Positions 9,151 through 18,665 of a stretch of DNA of 64,000 bases are shown here, piece after piece. Under the pieces are notes generated by a model, which searched no databases, was not told the DNA's origin, and saw nothing but the letters and a program-made list of their open reading frames with translations. The position numbers and the translations under genes were made by a program. Source of the DNA: Leptolyngbya iicbica LK (GTDB taxonomy: Bacteria > Cyanobacteriota > Cyanobacteriia > Phormidesmidales > Phormidesmidaceae); NCBI RefSeq assembly GCF_004212215.1, contig NZ_QVFV01000002.1, positions 62,001 through 126,000 of the forward strand, read 5' to 3'. Position 1 is the first letter of the stretch. Each line of letters starts with the position of its first letter.

Positions 9151-9713
9151 TGACTTGTTCTCTAATGCCCGTTGTTAATTCAACTTTACTGGCGGGCACT
9201 TCTCCTCAGCAAGCGTGAAGCCCTGTTGTCACTATGATCTGCGCCGACAGCACGCGAAAAGTTGGAGTGGAGCGATCGCCGAATTTCCTAGTCCAAGGCT
9301 GACTTCTGGCAACGACAGTCTCAGCTCTGGCAGCAAGGCTCACTAGTCCAATGGCACTTATGCGGGGATTAAAGAAGTGGTATCAAGGCAACTACATTGG
9401 GCCGTCCTCACAGCGTTTTCTAAGAACCCTTAAAAATATTCGATTCCCTTGAGCATTAGACTCCGAAGTAGAGCCTCCAGCCTGATGCTAAGGCTGCCAT
9501 CAACGCTGTTCTATGGCTGATGCAACCCACGCCATTTGATTTGCAAAGTATTGAAACTGGCATTGGCCGCAGAGAAGTTCATGACAAACATATTTCATTG
9601 CTAATTTTGCGGGACTTTAAGGCACCGAAAACAATGGTTTTTGTTGTTTTGAATACTACTTGTATACAAAAGCGTTGTTACTTTCACCGTATTAATTTGG
9701 TGTGAGTAGAAAT
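9151..9713. other. Intergenic region upstream of the porin gene
   Basis: About 560 bp. The last 150 bp before the porin are AT-rich and likely hold its promoter. Small open frames here have no recognisable features. Confidence 0.35.
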
Positions 9714-11750
9714 ATGTCTCATATGTCTGTTTGGCAGGGGCTGATGCAGCCTGCTAGAGTCAGGTGTGCTCAGTACGGTGGTCTAGCCGGTTTGATGTTG
9801 GCTTCGACGATCGCGCTCCCTGCCATTGCCTCGGAGTCACTGATCGAAGAGGACGCGGCCACCTCTCCTGCCGTTGATCTGACGACCGCCACCTTTACCG
9901 ATCACTTAACGATTGACCAGGCGGCACTGACGACCGATGCCAACGCGGAATTGGCAACCATCGCTCAAATCGGCGTCGAGCCCAGCGGACAGCCATTAGC
10001 TGATGCGGCAGGGGCAACGGAAGTTCAACGTAACTGGCTAGGGATGGCTGCACCTGTCATCGAGGCAGACCTGGCGCCTATTCAGGTCGCTGATTTAGCT
10101 GCTGCCACTGCCGATGCCATTGCCCCCTATGTGACGACTGAGGCCGAGGCCCTGGGTGCGATCGCCCCCAGGCAATTAGCCCAGATATCAGAAATCACTG
10201 AGTTAACTGATGTTTCGGTCGATGCTTGGGCTTATCAGGCTCTCGCCAGTTTGGTGGAAGAGTATGGCTGCATCGAGGGATATCCCGATTTCACCTATCG
10301 GGGCGATCGCTTCATGACGCGGTATGAGTTTGCCGCCGGACTCAATTCTTGTCTGGATGCCATTCGGTTTCTCATTACGGACAATGGCGTCACTGCCGAC
10401 GACCTGGCGACCATCCAGCGACTATCGGAAGAATTTGCCGCTGAACTGGCGGAACTGAGTGGCCGCGTCGATGCCCTTGAAGCTGACGTTGCGGAACTGC
10501 GTGCCAACCAGTTTGCCACTGTCACCAAACTGCGAGGCAACGTCTTTGCTCACATCAATAGTGGCTTTAGAGACGCCCCGATCTTGACCGAGCGGACGTT
10601 TGCCGGGAATGCGTTTGTCGGCGGACGCGATGCCCAGGGCGACCCGATTGTCCAAACCATCGACACCAACCCTGAGGTCAACTTTAGCTACTACACGTGG
10701 ATTAACTTTGACAGCTCATTCACGGGGTCCGACCGACTCACTCTACAGTTCGTAGCGGGCGATGGCACCGCGAGTTCCAACATTTATACCTCTGCCGGTT
10801 TATTCAATACCTTTGGGGCCCCCTTTACCTTACAAACAGGGACACCGGGAAGCAGCATCAACGATGTTTATATCCGCGAACTCAGCTACGGTTTCCCCAT
10901 CAGTGACAAGGTCTCTCTAGAGATCGGGCCGCGGATTAACTGGTATCGCTTCTTTGACAACAACCGTTACACCTTCTTCCTCACCGGGGCCAATAGTTTT
11001 AACTCCAGTGGGGGCACCCAAGTGAACGCTGTCGATCGTGGCACGGGCGCAGTCATGGTTTGGGATATCGCTGATTGGGCAGATTTCCGGGTTGGCTGGC
11101 TGGCAGAAAACACTGAATTCCTCACCAGCACGGCTGTGCCCGATCCCAGTCGGGGACTGTTTGGCGGGGCGCATACCCTCTCAGCGCAACTGGGCTTGAA
11201 ACCAGTGAGTGACGTGAACCTCAGACTGCTGTATACCCGCTCGCGGCTGGTACCCAATGGGGCCGGTCAAATCGGTGGCGCCGTGAGTGAGCCCCTGTAT
11301 GGTTTAGCGGATGATGGTTTTGGCGGGGCGCTGGATGCGGCCACCGCTGACACCTTTTTGGTGAACTTTGACTGGGCGGCATTAGACTGGTTGGGACTGT
11401 TTGGGCGCTATAGCTATGGCAGCACCAACCTCATCGACGATGACGATGACCTCGGCTCGGTCGATGCCCAATCTTTCCAGTTTGGCCTCGCCTTCCCCGA
11501 TCTGTTCAAAGAAGGGGCGCTCGGCACCATTTCCTATGTCATTCCGTTCGATATCTTGGACGGTCGGGAGTTTTTGGTGGCGGGGGGCGGCGATGGCGGC
11601 ACCCAGCAAGAGCTTGAGGTGTCGTATCGCTATCCGCTGTCGCCAAACATTGCGATCATGCCGTCGTTTTATTGGATTACCAATGCCAATAACTTTGACG
11701 ACAATGGCAACCTCTACTTCTTGAACCTGCAAACGCAGTTGTTCTTCTAA
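9714..11750 (+). CDS. Outer-membrane porin with SLH domain (iron-uptake-porin/OprB type)
   Basis: About 678 residues. A signal peptide (hydrophobic GGLAGLMLASTIALPAIAS) is followed by an acidic low-complexity linker to about residue 160. Then comes an SLH domain (WAYQALASLVEEYGCIEGYPD..YRGDRFMTRYEFAAGLN), a short coiled coil (LSEEFAAELAELSGRVDALEADVAEL) and a C-terminal beta-barrel ending in phenylalanines (QTQLFF), as in outer-membrane barrels. The SLH domain binds pyruvylated cell-wall polymer. Homologues (Slr1841/SomA type) are major cyanobacterial porins for ions including iron. ATG at 9714 is chosen; GTG at 9702 or ATG at 9723 are possible. Confidence 0.9.
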   Translation: MSHMSVWQGLMQPARVRCAQYGGLAGLMLASTIALPAIASESLIEEDAATSPAVDLTTATFTDHLTIDQAALTTDANAELATIAQIGVEPSGQPLADAAGATEVQRNWLGMAAPVIEADLAPIQVADLAAATADAIAPYVTTEAEALGAIAPRQLAQISEITELTDVSVDAWAYQALASLVEEYGCIEGYPDFTYRGDRFMTRYEFAAGLNSCLDAIRFLITDNGVTADDLATIQRLSEEFAAELAELSGRVDALEADVAELRANQFATVTKLRGNVFAHINSGFRDAPILTERTFAGNAFVGGRDAQGDPIVQTIDTNPEVNFSYYTWINFDSSFTGSDRLTLQFVAGDGTASSNIYTSAGLFNTFGAPFTLQTGTPGSSINDVYIRELSYGFPISDKVSLEIGPRINWYRFFDNNRYTFFLTGANSFNSSGGTQVNAVDRGTGAVMVWDIADWADFRVGWLAENTEFLTSTAVPDPSRGLFGGAHTLSAQLGLKPVSDVNLRLLYTRSRLVPNGAGQIGGAVSEPLYGLADDGFGGALDAATADTFLVNFDWAALDWLGLFGRYSYGSTNLIDDDDDLGSVDAQSFQFGLAFPDLFKEGALGTISYVIPFDILDGREFLVAGGGDGGTQQELEVSYRYPLSPNIAIMPSFYWITNANNFDDNGNLYFLNLQTQLFF

Positions 11751-11798
11751 CTCGCGAGTGATTGGGTCAATGCCCATGATTCGATAGTTTCCTTAAAT

Positions 11799-11852
11799 CT
11801 GAGCCACTGGTGATGCCCGGCAGGGCTAGGCAAGCCAGTGGCTCAGGCTTTT
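11799..11852 (+). terminator. Intrinsic terminator of the porin gene
   Basis: A 12-bp perfect stem (CTGAGCCACTGG / CCAGTGGCTCAG) with a 24-nt loop is followed by GCTTTT, 48 bp after the porin stop. It may also serve the convergent crcB. Confidence 0.75.
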
Positions 11853-11889
11853 GATGGATGTCGATGCGGCCAGAGCTGTGCCGCGATCG

Positions 11890-12270
11890 CTAGCGCCACA
11901 GTCCCCCTAGCCAAATCCCCAGTTCTACACACACGAGCCCCAGACTGGCGCTGCCCAGCCAGTAGCCCAAGGCAGGGAGTCGCTGTTGGCTGCTGAACAG
12001 TTTGACCGTATCCAACATATAGGTGGAAAAGGTGGTGTAGGCCCCAAGAAAGCCGGTCATGAGCAGCTGTTGCCAGAATTCTGAGAGGCCCCAGAGCGGC
12101 GCGACCGTGGCCAAAAAGCCAATCATCAAAGCGCCCGTGAGGTTGACGCACAGGGTGCCGTAGGGAAAGCGATCGCCCAACCGCTGCAGCCAATACAACG
12201 ACAGATAATAGCGACTCAGGGCTCCCCCGACGGCCCCAATGCTAATCGCAATAGGGGTCCAATCCGCCAT
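11890..12270 (-). CDS. crcB: Fluoride ion channel CrcB/Fluc
   Basis: A 126-residue inner-membrane protein with four hydrophobic helices. Family marks are GGALSRYYLSL near the N-terminus, GTLCVNLTGALMIGFL with the conserved N, and TGFLGAYTTFSTY with the fluoride-lining phenylalanines and the central Na+ site region. It expels F- passively as a dual-topology dimer. Its ATG overlaps the stop of thiO/G in TAATG, so the two are translationally coupled. No fluoride riboswitch was seen ahead of the pair. Confidence 0.92.
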   Translation of the reverse strand: MADWTPIAISIGAVGGALSRYYLSLYWLQRLGDRFPYGTLCVNLTGALMIGFLATVAPLWGLSEFWQQLLMTGFLGAYTTFSTYMLDTVKLFSSQQRLPALGYWLGSASLGLVCVELGIWLGGLWR

Positions 12271-14240
12271 TACTCGGTGATGCGACCGGACAATGGGGAA
12301 CTGGCGCTAGCGTAGGCTTTGATAGGAATGCGACCGGAGGTGTGGGCCATGCGTCCGGCGATCGTTGCCATGCCCATGGCTTGCCCCATCACCACGGGAT
12401 TTTGGGCTTTGGCGATCGCGGTGTTGATCAACAGCGCATCGGCCCCCATTTCCATGGCTGTTGCGGCTTCGCTAGGGGTACCAATGCCCGCATCCACCAC
12501 CACAGGCACATTGGCGTTTTCGATAATGATTTTGATGTTGGCGGCATTGCGAATGCCCTGCCCGGAACCGATGGGGGAACCCAGGGGCATCACCGTCACG
12601 CAGCCCACTTCTTCTAACCGCTTCGCCAGGAGGGGATCGGCGTTGATGTAGGGCAATACGGCAAAGCCTTCTTTAGCCAGTTGTTCGGCAGCTTCTAACG
12701 TGCCAATGGGGTCGGGCAGCAGGTACTTCGCGTCGGGAATCACCTCCAGCTTCACGAAGTTGTTGTCTTCCTGGCCCAGCAGTTTCGCCATTTCGCGACC
12801 GAGACGGGCTACGCGCACGGCTTCTTCGGCGGTTTTGCAACCGGCGGTGTTGGGCAGCATCCAGATTTTGGACCAGTCTAGAGCTTCCGCCAACCCCTCA
12901 TGACCGGGGGCGTTGGTTTGCACCCGACGGACGGCGACGGTGACGATTTCGCTACCGCTGGCGGCGATCGCCTGACGCATCACTTCAAAGTCGCTATATT
13001 TCCCCGTGCCCGTCATCAGCCGCGAGGTAAACTTGCGTCCGGCAATTTCCAGGGGCGTATCTTCAAATCCCTGAGGGGCCTGATTGGGGGAGGAAGGGGT
13101 AGCCAGTAAAGTCATAGCAGGTGTCGTCGGTAAAGGGACGGGCAGTGCGGGCGTCGAACGCTCGAAGCGTTGCCAGGTAAAGGGCGCGAGCAAGGGCGTG
13201 ACGCGACCCAGAATGTAGTCTGACACAATCTCGGCGGTGATGGGCATCAGCAAAATGCCGTTGCGGTGGTGGCCGGTCGCGAGGGTCAGGTTTTGGCAGG
13301 TGCTGGGGCCGAGAATCGGCGCTTCATCCGGCGTGGTGGGGCGAAACCCCCACCAGGTTTCCTGCACGGGAAAGTCGCGCAGGGGGGGATACAGCTGCAC
13401 CGCTTTTGAGAACAGGTGGGCCATACCGGCGGCAGTGATGCCGGGGGTAAAACTGACATCCTCGCAGGTGGCTCCGAGCACGATGCGGCCATTGCGGCGG
13501 GGCACGATGTAAATCTTGTCTTCGCCAAACAGGACGCGCTGGAGCGGTTGCGCCGGGGCCGCGTCGGGGGGCACTTGCACGGCGGCCATTTGCCCTTTTA
13601 ACGGCGTCACGGGAATCGGCAGCAGGTCGTTGCTCCAAGCGCCGGTCGCCAGCACATAATGGTCGGCCCGCATCGGCCCCGCCGTGGTCTGCACCTGTTG
13701 CACCTGGCCCGATCGCTGCACGAATCCCTGCACCTCGACGCCTTCGTGAATCTCGACCCCCGCTTCTCGGGCGGCGGTGAGCAAGGTGTGGGAGAGCGAT
13801 CGCGGATCTACCTGCCCTTCCTCTTCGTACCACCAGGCTCCGGCGAGTTCCGTCGGCAAACCAGGTTGATAATGAGATAACTGGGCAGCATCAATCCAGC
13901 GGCCCTGGGTGTCAGGGCGATCGCTCACATCAACCGGACGCTGCCAGCGCGGGGCAAGAATGCCGTTCGGCCAGTAACCGACGGATTGCCCCGTGAGGGA
14001 TTCGAGCTTTTGCACCCAATCGGGATAGCGCTGCAAGCTCTGGCGACACAAATCTAATAGGGGGCCGGGGGGCAGGTCTTCGGCACCGGGGGCCAACATG
14101 CCTGCTGCGACGTGGCTCGCTCCTTCGAGAAAGTTGCGGCTGAGCACCGTCACCGACAGTGAGGCTTGCCGCAACTTGAGGGCGATCGCCAAACCCATCA
14201 CACCGCCGCCCACAATTAGGACATCTGGAGTCCCCGTCAT
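12270..14240 (-). CDS. thiO/thiG: Bifunctional glycine oxidase ThiO / thiazole synthase ThiG
   Basis: About 656 residues. Residues 1-370 are the FAD-dependent glycine oxidase ThiO (dinucleotide-binding [18 protein letters not shown]; ending [14 protein letters not shown]), making iminoglycine. After a proline-rich linker, residues from about 395 are ThiG ([12 protein letters not shown]; catalytic lysine in [15 protein letters not shown]; phosphate loop [31 protein letters not shown]), forming the thiazole of thiamine. The fusion is known from cyanobacteria. The frame stays open for 97 more codons upstream, but ATG 14240 ([13 protein letters not shown]) is right for the family. Confidence 0.93.
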   Translation of the reverse strand: MTGTPDVLIVGGGVMGLAIALKLRQASLSVTVLSRNFLEGASHVAAGMLAPGAEDLPPGPLLDLCRQSLQRYPDWVQKLESLTGQSVGYWPNGILAPRWQRPVDVSDRPDTQGRWIDAAQLSHYQPGLPTELAGAWWYEEEGQVDPRSLSHTLLTAAREAGVEIHEGVEVQGFVQRSGQVQQVQTTAGPMRADHYVLATGAWSNDLLPIPVTPLKGQMAAVQVPPDAAPAQPLQRVLFGEDKIYIVPRRNGRIVLGATCEDVSFTPGITAAGMAHLFSKAVQLYPPLRDFPVQETWWGFRPTTPDEAPILGPSTCQNLTLATGHHRNGILLMPITAEIVSDYILGRVTPLLAPFTWQRFERSTPALPVPLPTTPAMTLLATPSSPNQAPQGFEDTPLEIAGRKFTSRLMTGTGKYSDFEVMRQAIAASGSEIVTVAVRRVQTNAPGHEGLAEALDWSKIWMLPNTAGCKTAEEAVRVARLGREMAKLLGQEDNNFVKLEVIPDAKYLLPDPIGTLEAAEQLAKEGFAVLPYINADPLLAKRLEEVGCVTVMPLGSPIGSGQGIRNAANIKIIIENANVPVVVDAGIGTPSEAATAMEMGADALLINTAIAKAQNPVVMGQAMGMATIAGRMAHTSGRIPIKAYASASSPLSGRITE

Positions 14241-14562
14241 GCCTTTCGCCCACCTCAAATCAGTTGTCAGCCATTTGATCGTAAACGAACTGCGGCGATC
14301 GCAGCCAGCCGGACGGGGCAACATGCTGGAGTCACGTCCGGCTGGGCTAGTAGCACCTCGGCGAGTGGGGCGGCCTGCTGTTAGAGTCGCTGTGACCTGG
14401 TCGATGCCACGGTAGGAACCAGAGGATACTGCCACAGCGGTGCCGCCGGCCTGCCGCGTGTCTTGCGTCGATTCCAGGTCGCTGCAATTAAGGTGACGCG
14501 CCCGACGGCTCACAGCGTATCGTGGTCTCAACCACGTTGATTAACCAGGAAGAGTACGACCG
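14241..14562. other. GC-rich intergenic leader between thiO/G and the EACC1 gene
   Basis: About 320 bp of divergent upstream DNA. It contains a 9-bp perfect stem (AGCCGGACG 14307-14315 / CGTCCGGCT 14335-14343) in what would be the thiO/G leader. I looked for the conserved TPP-riboswitch elements (CTGAGA, ACCTGATCTGG) and did not find them. Confidence 0.4.
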
Positions 14563-14952
14563 ATGGCAGACACGATCCGGCTCATCATTGATTGGCGCGA
14601 GGCCGATGCCGACATGCCCGAGGCCCAGCAAGAAACGGTAACTGAACTGCTGTTTCGCGAGATGAATGGCTTTGATGAAGTGGAGCGGGTGGAACGGGTG
14701 GCCGACCCGGCAGCGCCCAAAGGCGGCATGGGGGCCGCCTGGTTGTGGAGTATCCTCACCGCTGAAGTCACGATCGCTAATCTCAAGCGACTGGGGCAAG
14801 AAGTGCAGGGGCGTTTACCGGGCAAGCCCATTAGCTTTACGGTCAAGGCGGGCGATCGCGAGCTTACCGTTGAGAACCTGCGCCCCGAAGACCTGGACGC
14901 CACCCTCGAAAAGCTGGTCGCCGCCGCCAAAGACCTGGCACAGGATAGCTGA
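14563..14952 (+). CDS. EACC1-like effector-associated small protein
   Basis: A 129-residue protein: DTIRLIIDWREADAD, an RL-rich central helix, GAAWLWSILTAEVTIANLKRLGQEVQGRL, then a strand pair FTVKAGDRELTVENLRPEDLDATLEKL. This resembles the EACC1 (effector-associated constant component 1) family described next to caspase-like effectors in bacterial conflict systems. It is followed 98 bp later, on the same strand, by a caspase-GUN4-FGE protein, the expected kind of partner. Its own biochemical role is unknown. The start follows GGAAGAGTACGACCG, with GGAAG as a plausible ribosome site. Confidence 0.75.
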   Translation: MADTIRLIIDWREADADMPEAQQETVTELLFREMNGFDEVERVERVADPAAPKGGMGAAWLWSILTAEVTIANLKRLGQEVQGRLPGKPISFTVKAGDRELTVENLRPEDLDATLEKLVAAAKDLAQDS

Positions 14953-15050
14953 TGCTGCGCCAGGTCTTTGGCTCATCCTCTCGATAACGAATTTGCGGTG
15001 AATCGAGGGTTTAATAGAAGAGGCGAAACACGGGCATTGACGAAGCGGGC

Positions 15051-17588
15051 ATGGGTAAAAAAGTCGCCCTGTTAATTGGCATTGGCAACTATGGCAGTGG
15101 ATTGAAAACGCTCCAATGTCCTGCCAATGGCGTGAATGCGATGAACACGGTGCTGGCGGAGCCGGAGATTGGCGGCTTTGATGAGGTGATTCCTCTGATT
15201 GACCCGGATGTGGGCACCATGCGTAGCCAGATTGGGGCAGTGTTTGGGCGGCTGGCGAAGTCGGATCTGGCGCTGTTTTATTTCACCGGGCACGGCATCA
15301 AAGACATGACCGGGGAGTTTTATCTCACCACAGCGCAAACGCAACTCTTCGACAACGGTCGGCTGAATCCGGGGACGGCGGTGGAAGCGGAGTTTGTGAA
15401 GCGGGTGATGGGCAACTGCTACGCCCAGCGCAAGGTGATCATTCTGGACTGCTGCTTTGGGGCGGCCTTTGCTGAGGGCTTTTTGACCATGGATGACGGC
15501 GGCGTTGATCTGGAAGCGGAACTGGGGGGCAAGGGCTGGGTGGTCTTGACGGCGGCAACAGCCCGCAACTACGCTCTGGAACAAGAGGGTGAACCGTTGT
15601 CGGTTTATACGCGCTACCTGACTGAGGGCTTACGGACGGGGGCGGCTGCCAAGCGGGGAAATGCTTACATTTCGGTGGGGCAACTGCACGACTATTTGCG
15701 GACCCAGGTGCAGAAGGTGGCCCCCACCATGTCGCCAGAAATTTTTAATGCGCGGCAGGGGCAAGCCATTCAGATTGCGAAGGCCGCGATCGCCACCCGC
15801 GAACTCACCTATCGCGAAGCCATTCGTAGCAAAATTCGCCGAGGGCAGATCGGGGGAGCCGGACGGGTTTATCTAAATACGCTGCAACAGCAACTCCAAC
15901 TCCCGCCCCAGCGGGCTGCCGAGTTAGAAACTCAAGAGCTGCAACCTTATGCCCAAAAGCAGGCGCACCTCGACACTTATCGTCAGGCGCTTTTGGCTGA
16001 AATTGAGGTGGAATATCCTTTGGGCGATGACGCGATCGCGGATCTGCAAGATTTGCAAAAGCTGCTGAATTTACGCGATCGCGATGTGCGGCCCCTGGTG
16101 ATTAAAACATTGCAGGCATTATCCGTGCGTGGCGATGTCCGCGCGATGGTCTCTCGGCTGTTTTCCCCACCTGAGATAACTCAGCCAGCGTTGCCAGAGC
16201 CATCCCAAATCCAGCTGCCAGCGATCGATATCCCCCTGCGGTCAGCCCGGGGCATTGATTATCAGCCCTTGGTGGAACTGCTGCGATCGCAACAGTGGCA
16301 GGAAGCCGATCAATTCACCCGCCAACAGATGCTGAAAATTGCTGGGCGCACGACGGCGGGCTGGCTGCGGGGCGAAGATTGGGAAAATTTTCCGGCGACC
16401 GATTTACAAACCATTGACCAACTCTGGCAAGCCTATTCGAGCGATCGCTTTGGTTTGAGCTTGCAAATTGCGGCATGGGAAAGCGCGGGGGCCCATGTCG
16501 ATCTCGAAACGATGCGAACGGTAGGCATCCAGCTCGGTTGGAAGCCCCCGGAAGGCTATTGGAAAGAACCCGAAGGCTATACCTATAACCTGTCAGCCCC
16601 GCCCGGTCACTTACCCACGCAGTTGACGAAGGTCGGTAGCTTGGGCCGCAAGTTTCAGGCCGTAGCGCAGAAACTTCGTCGTCAACTACCTGAACCAGCA
16701 AATGCAATAGGGGAGCCAGCCCAACCCGTAAATCCCAGAGTGCCTCATTGGTCAGAACGGTGGGGGATGACGGCCCAAAGCTATCCATTTGAGACGATGC
16801 GGGTGAATGAGCGTGGTGACATTGTCGAGCGCATTGCTGGTGAAGCAGAATGCTTTGTCGAAGACCTGGGCAATGGCGTCACTCTGGAGATGGTGTACAT
16901 CCCTGGTGGAGAGTTTTTGATGGGGGCATCGGAGGACGAGGCGGGTGCCTTCAGTGATGAACCCCCCCAGCATCGGGTGACGGTGCCGGAATTTAGCCTG
17001 GGCAAGTTTGCGGTAACCCAGGCACAATATGCTGCCATCACAGGCAAAAATCCCAGCCACTTTAAGGGTGATCAGCGTCCGGTCGAAAGGGGGGCTTGGC
17101 AGGATGCGGTGGCGTTTTGTAAGGCGCTGACTGACCGCACCGGAAAACGGTATCGACTGCCCAGCGAGGCGGAATGGGAATATGCTTGTCGCGCCCACAC
17201 CTCAACACCCTTTGCCTTTGGGCCGACCCTGACGCCCGATTTAGCCAACTACGACGGCAACTACAGCTATGGTCAGGGGCCAGAGGGCACCTACCGGCAG
17301 CAAACCACCGAAGTCGGACAATTTCTGCCCAATGGGTTGGGTCTGTACGACCTCCACGGCAATGTGTGGGAATGGTGTGCTGATGGGTGGCACTACACCT
17401 ATGATGGTGCTCCCAGCGACGGCACCGCTTGGACAGCAGGAGGAGAGCAAAACGGACGGGTGATACGCGGCGGCGCCTGGAACGTCGATCCGAGGCTCTG
17501 CCGTTCCGCGTCTCGGCTCAGGCTTACGCCCGACCTCCGCAACTACGACATCGGTTTTCGGGTGGTCTGTTCTCCCCCCAGGACTTAG
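15051..17588 (+). CDS. Caspase-like peptidase fused to GUN4 and FGE-sulfatase domains (probable DGR target)
   Basis: 845 residues, three modules. (1) Caspase-like peptidase, 1-250: catalytic His81 in FYFTGHGIKD, Cys135 in ILDCCFGAAF. (2) After a helical linker, a GUN4-type domain from about 398 (GIDYQPLVELLRSQQWQEAD, then W-rich LWQAYSSDRFGLSLQ), a tetrapyrrole-binding fold. (3) FGE-sulfatase/C-type-lectin-like domain from about 610 (EMVYIPGGEFLMGASEDEA; RLPSEAEWEYACRA; DLHGNVWEWCADGW). The last 45 residues have the layout of variable regions of diversity-generating retroelements. No signal peptide. Likely a conflict or programmed-death effector whose FGE domain recognises a ligand; that role is inference. 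The upstream neighbour encodes an EACC1-like protein. Confidence 0.88.
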   Translation: MGKKVALLIGIGNYGSGLKTLQCPANGVNAMNTVLAEPEIGGFDEVIPLIDPDVGTMRSQIGAVFGRLAKSDLALFYFTGHGIKDMTGEFYLTTAQTQLFDNGRLNPGTAVEAEFVKRVMGNCYAQRKVIILDCCFGAAFAEGFLTMDDGGVDLEAELGGKGWVVLTAATARNYALEQEGEPLSVYTRYLTEGLRTGAAAKRGNAYISVGQLHDYLRTQVQKVAPTMSPEIFNARQGQAIQIAKAAIATRELTYREAIRSKIRRGQIGGAGRVYLNTLQQQLQLPPQRAAELETQELQPYAQKQAHLDTYRQALLAEIEVEYPLGDDAIADLQDLQKLLNLRDRDVRPLVIKTLQALSVRGDVRAMVSRLFSPPEITQPALPEPSQIQLPAIDIPLRSARGIDYQPLVELLRSQQWQEADQFTRQQMLKIAGRTTAGWLRGEDWENFPATDLQTIDQLWQAYSSDRFGLSLQIAAWESAGAHVDLETMRTVGIQLGWKPPEGYWKEPEGYTYNLSAPPGHLPTQLTKVGSLGRKFQAVAQKLRRQLPEPANAIGEPAQPVNPRVPHWSERWGMTAQSYPFETMRVNERGDIVERIAGEAECFVEDLGNGVTLEMVYIPGGEFLMGASEDEAGAFSDEPPQHRVTVPEFSLGKFAVTQAQYAAITGKNPSHFKGDQRPVERGAWQDAVAFCKALTDRTGKRYRLPSEAEWEYACRAHTSTPFAFGPTLTPDLANYDGNYSYGQGPEGTYRQQTTEVGQFLPNGLGLYDLHGNVWEWCADGWHYTYDGAPSDGTAWTAGGEQNGRVIRGGAWNVDPRLCRSASRLRLTPDLRNYDIGFRVVCSPPRT
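17484..17549 (+). other. Candidate DGR variable region in the FGE domain
   Basis: Within the RGGAWN..P..CRSA.R.R.TPD.RN..IGFRVV frame, nine codons sit where FGE-type variable proteins have asparagine: GTC, GAT (17484-17489), CTC (17496), TCT (17511), CTC (17517), CTT (17523), CTC (17535), TAC, GAC (17544-17549). All nine end in C or T, as expected if a template carried AAC/AAT and only the adenines were mutated. Flanking codons are conserved. No reverse transcriptase or template repeat lies in the window, so the retroelement would act from elsewhere. Confidence 0.65.
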
Positions 17589-17683
17589 CCCTCTGCTCTT
17601 TTGCCCTTGCACTGCGTGCCGCTGCGCTAGAGCCCTCTTCTGCTTTACATTTCTTTATATTCCCTACTGGTGCTCTCTCCCCT

Positions 17684-17707
17684 GGCGCTAAGCGCCTCGA
17701 TTTTTTT
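17684..17707 (+). terminator. Intrinsic terminator after the caspase-FGE gene
   Basis: A short GC stem GGCGC / GCGCC with TAA loop (17684-17696), then TCGA and a run of seven T at 17701-17707. It lies about 95 bp after the stop. In DGRs a hairpin downstream of the variable region can also assist retrohoming. Confidence 0.65.
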
Positions 17708-17744
17708 GTTTTTTCCACTCGACATTTCCGCATCCAACATAGCG

Positions 17745-18257
17745 TCAGTTTGGCGGCTGAGCCCGAATGCCCAGATTATTTGCCACCGGACGTTGCCGTA
17801 GAGGCCATTTAGTATGAATCGGCGCATTGAGCGGCTGAGAACCACTAGAGGTCTCAATGATCAGCGTTGTTGAGCCACCCCCGTCGAGGTTTAGAGCGGC
17901 ATCAGCGTTGAGATTGAGGGCCATCTCAGTAAGTTGCGTCAACGTTGCCCCTTCGCTGTAGTGCGGCTGTTTGCCATCCACCACGACGAGAGAGAGTTCA
18001 TTGCCGTCGGCACTCACCACAGCCATGACCCGGGCATAAGCCCGATCGCTAAAGTCGAACGGTACCGCTACACCATTCGCGACCAATTGTTGATTGCCCG
18101 CAACGGCTTGCTGCGTCCCCATCGGACAATTCCCTTCAGCGACAATTTGGGCACGGTTATCGCCAGCAAAACACAGGGCCGGCCAAGTCGGTTGTGCGGG
18201 TGAATAGGTCTCGCCATCGGCGATGCCAATGCCCAAAATGTTGGTGTGATCGCCTTA
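17745..18257 (-). pseudogene. Phosphodiester glycosidase (NAGPA-like), 5'-truncated remnant
   Basis: The frame encodes the C-terminal part of a phosphodiester glycosidase family protein: NILGIGIADGETYSP, GTQQAVAGNQQLVANG, LVVVDGKQPHYSEGATLTQL, the conserved LNLDGGGSTTLII and PIHTKWPLRQRPVANNLG. Intact members carry about 80-150 more residues upstream, including a signal peptide. Here the reading frame begins after a TAA, only about 10 bp from the vapC stop, and no matching N-terminal part appears beyond vapBC. It is most simply a gene cut at its 5' end by the arrival of vapBC or by a deletion. A TTG start at 18236 could still give a 163-residue product. Confidence 0.65.
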
Positions 18258-18266
18258 CAGAAAGGA

Positions 18267-18665
18267 TTAGGCATCCAAGCGTCGGTGTTGCAGGGGACGC
18301 ACCTGGGTGATGGTCTCAAAATCGCGATCGCGGTGAATCAAAATCAAGTTGTGCTCCAATGCTGCCTGGGCAATGCAGCAGTCGATGGGGCTCCGCACCG
18401 TTAACCCTTGACGCCTCAAGTCATAGTAAATGCGGGCGGCAGCTTGCCAGGACGATGGCGAAAGCTCGGCATAGGTCTGGGTTTCTAAATAACTAGAAAG
18501 CGTGGCCCATTCTTGGTCGTTGAGACTGCCCTGCAAAAGTTCAAGTTGGGTAAATCGAGTAATTAAGATGTCGCGTCCAGCGATCAGAGTCTCTAGGGTT
18601 TGGCGAACCTGACCGCTGCGATCGCGAAAAACCGCAATCCAAACTGAGGTATCAATCAGCAGCAC
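18267..18665 (-). CDS. vapC: VapC toxin, PIN-domain ribonuclease
   Basis: About 132 residues with the PIN acidic residues: D in LLIDTSVWIAVF, E in FTQLELLQG, D in RSPIDCCIAQAA and D in HRDRDFETI. VapC toxins are Mg2+-dependent RNases, often cutting tRNA or rRNA, held inactive by VapB. The GTG start at 18665 is inside the end of vapB (overlap of 14 nt), typical of the operon; a longer reading to 18695 would add unrelated residues. Confidence 0.88.
   Translation of the reverse strand: MLLIDTSVWIAVFRDRSGQVRQTLETLIAGRDILITRFTQLELLQGSLNDQEWATLSSYLETQTYAELSPSSWQAAARIYYDLRRQGLTVRSPIDCCIAQAALEHNLILIHRDRDFETITQVRPLQHRRLDA

Noticed and set aside
14241-14520. TPP riboswitch before thiO/G
   Set aside because: The conserved CTGAGA and ACCTGATCTGG elements are absent on the minus strand.
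14241-14531. 97 extra in-frame codons ahead of thiO/G as part of the protein
   Set aside because: The residues are arginine-rich and low in family likeness; [13 protein letters not shown] at 14240 is the natural N-terminus of the FAD-binding domain.
17429-17812. Open frame of 127 codons overlapping the end of the caspase-FGE gene
   Set aside because: It is a frame shadow over the variable region and the terminator; the protein is arginine- and leucine-rich without a motif.
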